Part shown: positions 1 to 6,752 of the stretch, in pieces
Numbering within the stretch: position 1 is the first letter of the stretch
Layout: the number at the start of each line of letters is the position of its first letter
Program-made: the position numbers and the translations under genes
DNA from: Arcobacter sp. UBA7394
Lineage (GTDB): Bacteria > Campylobacterota > Campylobacteria > Campylobacterales > Arcobacteraceae
Length of the DNA: 16,285 nt
Direction: 5' to 3'
Assembly: GCA_002470185.1 (NCBI GenBank)
Contig: DKNG01000033.1
Span: forward strand, 2,822 to 19,106
The notes under the pieces: generated by a model
What the model was told of the DNA's origin: nothing
Database searches by the model: none
The model's input: the letters and a program-made list of their open reading frames with translations, nothing else

Positions 1-1887
1 GCAATTAAAGCAATAAATAGTCTAAGTAAAAACATCTTTGGTGGTGATATTCAAGTATGGGATAAGTATTCAATACAAAGAATTAAACAATTAGAAGATT
101 TACAAAATCAAGTATCTAATAACTTATTAACTCTAATGGAAAATAGAACATCTCAAATTCAAGAGAACTTTATTTTATTAGTAGTTGTGATTATTGTGAT
201 TTTAACTCTTATTTTTGTTTCATTGTTTTTTATGACTAAAAAAATTGTAAATTCAATGATGAGCTTCAAAGAAGGTTTAGAATACTTCTTCTCTTATGTA
301 AGTAGGGAAAAAGAGTATCTAAAAGAGATGCCTATTAATGGTAGTGATGAGTTTGCATTAATGACAATAGATATGAATGCTCAAATTGTAAAAATCAAAG
401 ATATTATTGAACAAGATAAAAAAGTTGTAATTGAATTAAGTGATGTAGTTCAAAAAGTATCGAATGGTTTTCTAGAGTACAAAATTCATCAAAATGGTGC
501 CACAAATGAAGTGGAGTCGTTAAGAGTCATTATTAATGAAATGATAGAAAGCAGTTATAAAAAAGTAAGTAATATTAATAAAGTGCTTGATGGTTATGCA
601 AGAGGTGATTATAGTACAAGATTAAAAGGTGAAGAAAAAGATGGTTTATATGGAGACTTTGGAACATTATTCTCAGGTTCTGTACTATTAGGGCAATCTA
701 TTTCTCAATTAGTAGCAATGATTACTAATGCAGGAAAAGAGTTGGAGTCTAATACTTTAGTATTGAGTAAGTCTTCTCATGACTTATCAACAAGTGCAAA
801 CCAACAAGCTTCATCACTAGAAGAAACAGCTGCTTCCATTGAACAAATTACAGGAAATATGAAATCAAGTTCCAATGATGTTATTAAGATGTTAACAATT
901 TCTGATGAATTAAACTCATCAGCTGTAAGTGGGAATACTTTAGCTAGTAAAACATCTACTTCTATGGATGAGATTAATGAGAAAGTAAAAGCCATTAGTG
1001 AAGCAATTTCTGTAATTGATAAAATTGCATTCCAAACAAATATTTTATCACTAAATGCAGCAGTAGAAGCAGCAACAGCAGGAGAAGCAGGTAAAGGTTT
1101 TGCCGTTGTTGCCCAAGAAGTAAGAAACCTTGCAGGAAGATCAGCTGAAGCTGCTAATACTATAAAACAATTAGTAGAAGAGGCTAGTTATAAGTCAAAT
1201 GAAGGTAAAAATATTGCAAATGATATGATTAAAGGTTATGATAATTTATCTGAAAAGATTATTGATACAAAAGATATTATTGATAGTGTTAGTACTGCTA
1301 TTAAAGAACAAGAAGAGGGTATGATTCAAGTAAATGCAGCAGTTAATGAGTTAGACCATATGACACAAAAAAATGCAGCTACATCTGCTAATATTGGTAA
1401 TTTATCAAATGAAGTTGCAAACCTTTCATCAAGACTTATTGGTATTACTGCAAAAGCAAAAATCACAGAGAAGTATTACGATATGGTTGATGATATTGAT
1501 TTAATTCAACAAATATCAAGATTTAAAAACAATAATATAAAATTGAAAAAAGAGTATTTTGGAAATTTAGATTCATATAATATAGTAGAAGTTGTAAAAA
1601 ATGAAGATACAGAACTAGGGAGATGGATAATTGATTGTGAAAGAGATAATAGAGTTTTTGTTAATTCAAATGAATGGAAAAAACTAAAAGAGCGAAAAAG
1701 TAAATTTCATGAACTAATGCAGAAATTTATGGACTCAAATGCAAGAAAAGCTAATAACTATGAATTAAGTATTTTAGCAAAAGATATTGAACTTTTAACT
1801 GGAGATTTATTTAGTTCATTAAATGATATAGCAGTTGTAAATACAAAACTTATTAGAGGTAATAGTAGATTACAAATACAAGGATAA
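1..1887 (+). CDS. Methyl-accepting chemotaxis protein, 5' end cut by the window
   Basis: The frame is open from base 1, so the gene begins upstream and the ATG at 136 is only an internal Met. The first ~45 visible residues are a helical periplasmic end with a [15 protein letters not shown] stretch that resembles the end of a nitrate/nitrite-sensing (NIT) domain; that is a guess. A single membrane span lies at about nt 169-234 ([20 protein letters not shown]). HAMP-like helical segments follow, including [10 protein letters not shown] near nt 607-636, then the MCP signalling coiled coil. Its conserved hairpin tip is at nt 1015-1155 ([20 protein letters not shown], then [20 protein letters not shown]), which contacts CheA and CheW. 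The C-terminus (about nt 1498-1755) resembles a CZB zinc-binding domain: ELGRW and a single His are present, but the other zinc ligands are replaced. The role is a transmembrane chemoreceptor; the ligand is unknown. Confidence 0.93.
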   Translation, partial: AIKAINSLSKNIFGGDIQVWDKYSIQRIKQLEDLQNQVSNNLLTLMENRTSQIQENFILLVVVIIVILTLIFVSLFFMTKKIVNSMMSFKEGLEYFFSYVSREKEYLKEMPINGSDEFALMTIDMNAQIVKIKDIIEQDKKVVIELSDVVQKVSNGFLEYKIHQNGATNEVESLRVIINEMIESSYKKVSNINKVLDGYARGDYSTRLKGEEKDGLYGDFGTLFSGSVLLGQSISQLVAMITNAGKELESNTLVLSKSSHDLSTSANQQASSLEETAASIEQITGNMKSSSNDVIKMLTISDELNSSAVSGNTLASKTSTSMDEINEKVKAISEAISVIDKIAFQTNILSLNAAVEAATAGEAGKGFAVVAQEVRNLAGRSAEAANTIKQLVEEASYKSNEGKNIANDMIKGYDNLSEKIIDTKDIIDSVSTAIKEQEEGMIQVNAAVNELDHMTQKNAATSANIGNLSNEVANLSSRLIGITAKAKITEKYYDMVDDIDLIQQISRFKNNNIKLKKEYFGNLDSYNIVEVVKNEDTELGRWIIDCERDNRVFVNSNEWKKLKERKSKFHELMQKFMDSNARKANNYELSILAKDIELLTGDLFSSLNDIAVVNTKLIRGNSRLQIQG

Positions 1888-1902
1888 TTCTTGTATTTGT
1901 AA
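1870..1902. terminator. Hairpin between convergent genes
   Basis: A perfect 13-bp inverted repeat (TTACAAATACAAG at 1870-1882 and its complement at 1890-1902) with a 7-base loop overlaps the stop codon of the chemoreceptor gene and lies 12 bases from the end of the convergent DUF5718 gene. Its position suggests a shared transcription end for both strands. There is no long T-run on either side, so termination may be weak. Confidence 0.5.
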
Positions 1903-1914
1903 GTAAAAGTGATT

Positions 1915-2748
1915 TTATTGAACTGTTTGGTGTAGTTTTGAACACTGTGAAAGGAAAGTATCCATTCCACACATATCGTTCATAATATCTTGGAAAGAGT
2001 GTGCATGGGCATTATATACATATACGAATATCTCATCGCCTTTTTGTAAGAAGTTTTTCTTCCCAAAATCAGTATATGCTGTAGCTCCTGCTGCAATCAG
2101 TATTCCATTTGAATCTTTTGCTTGACCCATAAATTGTGTTAACTCTTCTAATGGTCCACAATCTTCTTGTGTATTTAGTTTATCAATCATCCAATCTTTT
2201 AATTGAGTGAAGAAATAAGAGTATGATTTAACTGCTGAGGTAGTACCATAGTCATGTACTATACCATCTCTTTTAATAAAAGATGAAATATGATATTTAC
2301 TTAAAATACCATCTTCAGTGAAGTTATCAATCTCAATAATATCTTGTGAAATACCTTTTGTATTTATACCCCAGTTCTTTTTTGTACTTAGTTTATTTCC
2401 ATCTTGAATTCTAATTGAACAGTCATTAAAGGCTGAAAAATATTTTGGAACAATATCAATAACTTTTTCATTTTCATATACGAAATCACAAATCAAAGCT
2501 ACTTCAGCTTCTACTTGAAGGTTTTCATCTTCTCTACCATGTGTATATATAATTTCATCACAAACTGGATATGTTCCTAAAAAACTCTCATGGTTTTTAA
2601 TATAAAAAGGGAACATTCCTTTTGGTGCATCTTTTTCTTTTGTTTCAATAACTGCGAACTCATCTGCTTCTCCCGCTTCACCTAAGTGGTTTGCGAAGTT
2701 TCCAGCAACTGCGAATCCTAAATAATCTTTTAAATCTTCTAATAACAT
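1915..2748 (-). CDS. DUF5718 family protein, FAH-like fold
   Basis: This 277-residue soluble protein has no signal peptide or membrane segment. I recognise it as DUF5718-like, a family seen in Campylobacterota and without an established function. Its layout follows the fumarylacetoacetate hydrolase (FAH) superfamily: an N-terminal GFAVAGNFANHL (cf. Nyx.H), a metal pair EAE at E80/E82 in QVEAEVALICDF, D109 in AFNDCSIRI, a KNWGINTKG stretch at 124-132, and a final ILIAAGATAYTDFG...FLQKGDEIFV segment. FAH enzymes hydrolyse or decarboxylate 2-oxo and acylpyruvate-type compounds with Mg2+. The start has an AGGA sequence 6 bases upstream. It lies downstream of the fumarase on the same strand but has its own likely promoter, and a terminator separates the two. 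Any link to the C4/C5-acid cluster is unproven. Confidence 0.8.
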   Translation of the reverse strand: MLLEDLKDYLGFAVAGNFANHLGEAGEADEFAVIETKEKDAPKGMFPFYIKNHESFLGTYPVCDEIIYTHGREDENLQVEAEVALICDFVYENEKVIDIVPKYFSAFNDCSIRIQDGNKLSTKKNWGINTKGISQDIIEIDNFTEDGILSKYHISSFIKRDGIVHDYGTTSAVKSYSYFFTQLKDWMIDKLNTQEDCGPLEELTQFMGQAKDSNGILIAAGATAYTDFGKKNFLQKGDEIFVYVYNAHAHSFQDIMNDMCGMDTFLSQCSKLHQTVQ

Positions 2749-2790
2749 TTCTTTTCCTATATATTATCATCATTGTAATTTTGTTGAGAA

Positions 2791-2799
2791 AGAATAGCA
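2791..2799 (-). promoter_or_regulatory. Candidate extended -10 for the DUF5718 gene
   Basis: On the minus strand this reads TGCTATTCT, an extended -10 match 43 bases upstream of the ATG. A TTGACT lies further upstream but at a 21-base spacing, too long for a normal -35. Campylobacterota housekeeping promoters often lack a -35, so the extended -10 alone is plausible. Confidence 0.4.
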
Positions 2800-2891
2800 T
2801 TTCTTGCATCTTCTTAAAGTCAAAGTTTAAAGGTAGTTTTTTAGTATAAGGATTATTTTAGGAGGGTGTAAATCTATAAAAAGGGGGTGAT

Positions 2892-2934
2892 AAAAAAGAA
2901 TATTAATTACAAAGGCCTAAGCCTTTGTAATTAA
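2892..2934 (-). terminator. Rho-independent terminator after the fumarase gene
   Basis: A perfect 14-bp stem (2903-2916 with 2921-2934) with a 4-base CTAA loop is followed, in the minus direction, by TATTC and then a run of six T (2897-2892). The stem overlaps the fumarase stop codon. This separates fumarase transcription from the DUF5718 gene. Confidence 0.8.
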
Positions 2935-4421
2935 ATAGTTCTCCATTTAGCAGGACCTGTAGTGTGAATAGATACACCCTCAGAGTCGACCGCTACAGTA
3001 ACTGGCATGTCTTTTACTTCAAATTCGTAAATAGCTTCCATACCCATTTCTTCAAAAGCAATAACTTTTGCATCAGTAATTGATTGAGAAATTAAATAAG
3101 CAGCTCCACCAGTAGCAATTAAGTAAGTAGATTTGTATTCTTTAATTAAATCAATAGTTGGTTGCTTTCTTTCAGCTTTACCAATCATACCTAAGATTCC
3201 GATTTCCATCATATCTTTAGTAAATTTATCCATTCTAGTAGATGTAGTTGGTCCCGCAGGTCCTACTTTTTCATCTCTAACTGGATCAACAGGTCCAACG
3301 TAATAGATAAATCTATCTTTTAAGTCTAAACCGTTTGGTAAAGGTTTATTAGCATTTTTGTACTCAACAATTTTCTTATGAGCAGCATCTCTAGCTGTTA
3401 AGATTTTTCCAGATAATAATAATGTATCACCTGATTTAAATTGAGATAAGTTTTCTTTTGTTAAATCATCGATGTTAACTTTCTTTACTGTGTCCATTGG
3501 GATTTCTAAATCTGGCCAGATATCTAAAGAAGGTCTCTCGAACTTAACTGCACCATTACCATCTAATTCAAAATGAATATGTCTAGTAGCTGCACAATTT
3601 GGAATCATTGCAACTGGTAACGATGCGGCGTGACATGGGTAATCTAAGATTTTAACATCAAGAACAGTAGTTAAACCACCAAGACCCTGTGCTCCAATAC
3701 CAACTTTGTTAATATCTTCGTATAATCTTAATCTTAATTCTTCAAGAGCGTTTTGTGGACCTCTTTCTTGTAATTCATGAATATCAACGTGATCCATTAA
3801 AGATTCTTTTGCTAAAAGCATAGACTTCTCTGGGTTTCCACCAATACCAATACCTAAAATTCCAGGAGGACACCAACCAGCACCCATTTCTCTAACATTT
3901 GCCATAACCCAGTCATAAACTGAATCTGATGGATTTAATACTGCAAATTTAGATTTATTTTCAGATCCACCACCTTTAGCAGCAACAGTAATATCAATAG
4001 TATCACCATTATTAACACTCATGTGAATAACAGCTGGAGTATTATCTTTTGTGTTAGCTCTTTTTCCTGCAGGATCAGAAACAACAGAATATCTTAAAGT
4101 ATTATCTGGATTAGTATAACCTTTAGCTACACCTGCATTTAATACATCTTCAAGTTCTCTTGTTAACTCAAGTTTAGCATTTAAACCAACTTTAACAAAA
4201 ATATTAACTGAACCAGTATCTTGACATAAAGGTCTGTGACCCATTGCACACATTTTAGAATTAATTAGAATTTGCGCGATAGCATTCTTTGCAGATTCTG
4301 ATTGTTCTTTTTCGTATGCTTCAACCATACCTTGTACGAAATCTTCTGGATGATAGTATGAGATAAATTGACAGGCGTCAGCAACGCTGTCGATAATATC
4401 TTGTTCTGTAATTACGCTCAT
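2931..4421 (-). CDS. fumA: Class I fumarate hydratase, possible mesaconase
   Basis: This 496-residue single-chain iron-sulfur hydro-lyase has both halves of the class I fumarase family. The N-terminal alpha part carries the three [4Fe-4S] ligands: C66 in HRPLCQDTGS, C184 in GAGWCPPGILG and C276 in NCAATRHIHF. The C-terminal beta part (from about 300) has YVGPVDP, GPTTSTRMD, GKAE and a GGAAYL segment. Family members interconvert fumarate and (S)-malate, and several also hydrate mesaconate to (S)-citramalate. It is somewhat shorter than E. coli FumA (548). An AAGG ribosome site sits 6 bases before the ATG. It follows a mesaconyl-CoA operon on the same strand, which makes mesaconase activity attractive, but it has its own strong extended -10 and a terminator on each side. 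That is also compatible with an ordinary TCA-cycle fumarase. Class assignment is secure; substrate preference is not. Confidence 0.93.
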   Translation of the reverse strand: MSVITEQDIIDSVADACQFISYYHPEDFVQGMVEAYEKEQSESAKNAIAQILINSKMCAMGHRPLCQDTGSVNIFVKVGLNAKLELTRELEDVLNAGVAKGYTNPDNTLRYSVVSDPAGKRANTKDNTPAVIHMSVNNGDTIDITVAAKGGGSENKSKFAVLNPSDSVYDWVMANVREMGAGWCPPGILGIGIGGNPEKSMLLAKESLMDHVDIHELQERGPQNALEELRLRLYEDINKVGIGAQGLGGLTTVLDVKILDYPCHAASLPVAMIPNCAATRHIHFELDGNGAVKFERPSLDIWPDLEIPMDTVKKVNIDDLTKENLSQFKSGDTLLLSGKILTARDAAHKKIVEYKNANKPLPNGLDLKDRFIYYVGPVDPVRDEKVGPAGPTTSTRMDKFTKDMMEIGILGMIGKAERKQPTIDLIKEYKSTYLIATGGAAYLISQSITDAKVIAFEEMGMEAIYEFEVKDMPVTVAVDSEGVSIHTTGPAKWRTI

Positions 4422-4451
4422 TTTTTACCTTTTTGCTTAGAAATTGAGTAC

Positions 4452-4460
4452 ATTATACCA
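4452..4460 (-). promoter_or_regulatory. Extended -10 promoter of the fumarase gene
   Basis: The minus strand reads TGGTATAAT, a perfect extended -10, about 31 bases upstream of the fumarase ATG. No good -35 is visible. Predicted transcription starts near 4445, giving a leader of about 24 bases with the AAGG ribosome site. The rest of the 4422-4672 gap holds only AT-rich DNA and the terminator of the upstream operon; I see no gene there. Confidence 0.6.
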
Positions 4461-4634
4461 ATGTCGTGATGAAAGAAATCTTTTTTTTGAAGTTTAATTT
4501 TTTTAATTTTTAAAGTGTTTAGTTTTTACATTCAAAATTAATAAAAGGAGTATAAAATGTACTACTATAAGAATTATAAAAGATAATAAAAAGAGGGTGT
4601 TTTTTTGTTTGGAAGTAAATTAATGTAGTGATAT

Positions 4635-4665
4635 AAAAACAATCTAAGGCTAAAAGCCTTAGATT
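4635..4665 (-). terminator. Rho-independent terminator closing the CoA-ester operon
   Basis: A perfect 11-bp stem (4641-4651 with 4655-4665, AATCTAAGGCT and its complement) with a 3-base loop is followed in the minus direction by G and five T. It begins 7 bases after the stop codon of the malyl-CoA-type lyase, so most operon transcripts should end before the fumarase. Confidence 0.85.
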
Positions 4666-4672
4666 TAAGATA

Positions 4673-5656
4673 TTAAGAGAAGAATCTTTCTTTAACTCTA
4701 TCTTGTAATTTAGTTCCAGAGAAGTTTGCTCTTTGAACTAATTCCCAGAAGTATCTGTAAGTTGCTCTGTCATGTAACTCACCATCATACTGGATTGGTC
4801 CCCACTCAGCATCTTGAGCAGCAATTAAGATATTTTGTGCAGCTTCTAACTCAGTAAAGTCTGGTTTCATTGCATCAACAATTGCTTGAACTTGTGTTGG
4901 GTAAATAGACCACATTCTTAAGAATCCGAACTCATTTCTAGCTTTTTCAGCATCTTTGTAAGTTTGGTATGGGTTCTTTAAATCTAATGTAACATTATGA
5001 CAAGGAATAATGTGATTTTGTAATGCAGCTTGAACAACTTTTGCTTTAGCAGCACCAATTAATCTGTGATCAAATTGACCAGGAGATCTCATATTAGATG
5101 CTGGAATTGCACCTTGGTAACCAGAAACAAAGTCCATTAAACCAAAGTCTAATACTTGTACCCATGGTAAAGTAGCAGTTTTTTCTACATCTTGTAAAGC
5201 ACCATGTGTTTCAATTAAAACGTGAATTGGAATTTCTCTTGAAATATTAGCTTCTTTACATTTAGCTTGAATATATTCAACTTGAGTTTTTGCATCTTCG
5301 TAAGAAGTTGATTTAGGAATAGTAATGTATGCTAATTTTTCACCAGCACCTGGTACTAAAATATCAATATCTTGTCTCCAATCTGGATGATCGAAATCGT
5401 GAATTCTAGTTCCCGCCATTCCGTATTTATTAGCTTCAGAGTTTACAACTCTTACAATCATTTCTGCATGCTCAACTTCTTTACCAGTTTCAGCTCCATC
5501 TTCACAATCACAAGTAATATCAAAAACAGGTCCTAATTTCTCTTGCATTTGGAAACCTTTTAGGATTAGCTTTTCGCTACCTGCAAAGTGCTCACAAGAT
5601 GGGATAATTGGTAAGTTGTCTCCTGAACCAAATAGTGCTTCGTTAGGGTGTGTCAT
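4673..5656 (-). CDS. Malyl-CoA / beta-methylmalyl-CoA lyase family protein (HpcH/HpaI/CitE)
   Basis: This 327-residue TIM-barrel CoA-ester lyase keeps the family's catalytic set: CDCEDG at 49-54, R84 in GTRIHDF, the metal ligand E149 in HVLIETHG, and the metal ligand D175 in LDFGLMDFVSGYQG. Intact metal ligands argue for an active Mg2+-dependent enzyme that splits or joins 3-hydroxyacyl-CoA esters, such as beta-methylmalyl-CoA <-> propionyl-CoA + glyoxylate or malyl-CoA <-> acetyl-CoA + glyoxylate. The N-terminus (HPNEALFGSGDNLP..CEHFAGSEKL) differs from the Rhodobacter Mcl1 type but fits a subgroup I associate with mesaconyl-CoA gene sets. It is the last gene of the operon, 27 bases after the mesaconyl-CoA hydratase, whose product would be its substrate. 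An AGGA site precedes the ATG. Citramalyl-CoA lyase is an alternative. Confidence 0.85.
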   Translation of the reverse strand: MTHPNEALFGSGDNLPIIPSCEHFAGSEKLILKGFQMQEKLGPVFDITCDCEDGAETGKEVEHAEMIVRVVNSEANKYGMAGTRIHDFDHPDWRQDIDILVPGAGEKLAYITIPKSTSYEDAKTQVEYIQAKCKEANISREIPIHVLIETHGALQDVEKTATLPWVQVLDFGLMDFVSGYQGAIPASNMRSPGQFDHRLIGAAKAKVVQAALQNHIIPCHNVTLDLKNPYQTYKDAEKARNEFGFLRMWSIYPTQVQAIVDAMKPDFTELEAAQNILIAAQDAEWGPIQYDGELHDRATYRYFWELVQRANFSGTKLQDRVKERFFS

Positions 5657-5683
5657 AATATTTTCCTTTTTTTAATTTTAAAT

Positions 5684-6742
5684 TTATTTTTTTGTTTTTT
5701 TCTTTGGGATTACTACTGTGTAATCTAAATCAAGTACTACATTTTTTAAGTACTTTCCATCTTCACCTTTTGGGTTTTCAATTTCTGAAGATTTCTGATT
5801 TTTCACAGCAATCGTTCTTAATCTTAATAATCCAATATCTTCTCTTTTATGATCAATTGTTTCTAGTACTTCAGTATAAGCATAAATTGTATCACCTGCA
5901 TAAGTTGGGTTTGCATGAGCTCCACTATTAATTGCATACATAAACTGCGCGTTTTGTAAACCATTAAATGAAATAGCTCTGGCCATTGAAATTACAATTC
6001 CACCATACATTAATCTCTCGCCCATTGGTGAGCTTTTCATCATATGGTCATTGAAATGAACTTTTGCATTGTTTTGGTATAACTTAGTTGCTAAAGTGTG
6101 ATCAGAATTATCAACTGTAATACCTTCTGGGTGATTTAATCTCTCACCAACTTCATAATCTTCGAAGAAATATTTTCCACCAGATGCATCAGTGTCTACA
6201 CACTTAATTTCTGGAAGATTAATTTCATCAGCAATTGGTGTTGCTTCAGCAAAAGTAGGAATTTCTTTAATTCCAGATAAAGTTCCTTTATCTTTTTTGT
6301 GAACCATAACCCATCTTTTGAAGTTAAGAACTTCCTCACCCATTTGGTTTACACCAATAGAGTGAACATAAACAACACCACTTTTTCCATTTGAATTCTC
6401 TTTTAATCCAATAACTGATGAAGTCATAGAAACTGTATCACCAATATATACAGGATTAGGGAATGCAATTTCTGCATAACCTAAGTTAGCAATTGCATTT
6501 AAAGAAATATCTTGTACAGACTTACCAAATGTTAAGTGAAACATTAATGTATCATCAATAGGTCTTTTATCAAATCCCATTTCATTTGCTACTACATCTG
6601 ACGAATGTAATGCAAATCTAGAACCAGTGAAAGCGATGTATAAAGATACATCTCCTTCACTAATTGTTCTAGGAAGTGGGTGTACTATTTTTTGACCAAT
6701 TGAAAAATCTTCAAAAAAGTTTCCAACGTTAATTTTAGACAC
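5684..6742 (-). CDS. mch: Mesaconyl-CoA hydratase (beta-methylmalyl-CoA dehydratase)
   Basis: This 352-residue MaoC-type protein consists of two fused hotdog domains (about 1-155 and 185-345). The N-terminus, GNFFEDFSIGQKIVHPLPRT, then ISEGDVSLY.....GSRFAL and FGKSVQDISLNAIANLGYAE, closely matches the mesaconyl-CoA hydratases of the ethylmalonyl-CoA pathway as I remember them from Methylobacterium and Rhodobacter. A second-domain EDYEVGERLNHPEGITVD..DH segment is also typical. The enzyme reversibly adds water to mesaconyl-C1-CoA to give beta-methylmalyl-CoA. Translation starts at GTG 6742 (SKINVGN), with GGAG 6 bases upstream; that Shine-Dalgarno overlaps the stop codon of the preceding ligase gene, suggesting translational coupling. 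It sits between the CoA ligase fusion and the malyl-CoA-type lyase that would use its product. The C-terminal tail is Lys-rich. Confidence 0.92.
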   Translation of the reverse strand: MSKINVGNFFEDFSIGQKIVHPLPRTISEGDVSLYIAFTGSRFALHSSDVVANEMGFDKRPIDDTLMFHLTFGKSVQDISLNAIANLGYAEIAFPNPVYIGDTVSMTSSVIGLKENSNGKSGVVYVHSIGVNQMGEEVLNFKRWVMVHKKDKGTLSGIKEIPTFAEATPIADEINLPEIKCVDTDASGGKYFFEDYEVGERLNHPEGITVDNSDHTLATKLYQNNAKVHFNDHMMKSSPMGERLMYGGIVISMARAISFNGLQNAQFMYAINSGAHANPTYAGDTIYAYTEVLETIDHKREDIGLLRLRTIAVKNQKSSEIENPKGEDGKYLKNVVLDLDYTVVIPKKKTKK

Positions 6743-6752
6743 TAATTTCTCC

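Noticed and set aside
1..135. Firm NIT (nitrate/nitrite sensing) domain call for the chemoreceptor
   Set aside because: Only the last part of the sensor domain is in the window, so the resemblance cannot be verified.
136..138. ATG as the start of the chemoreceptor gene
   Set aside because: The frame is open back to base 1 and a receptor starting here would lack its first membrane span and sensor domain.
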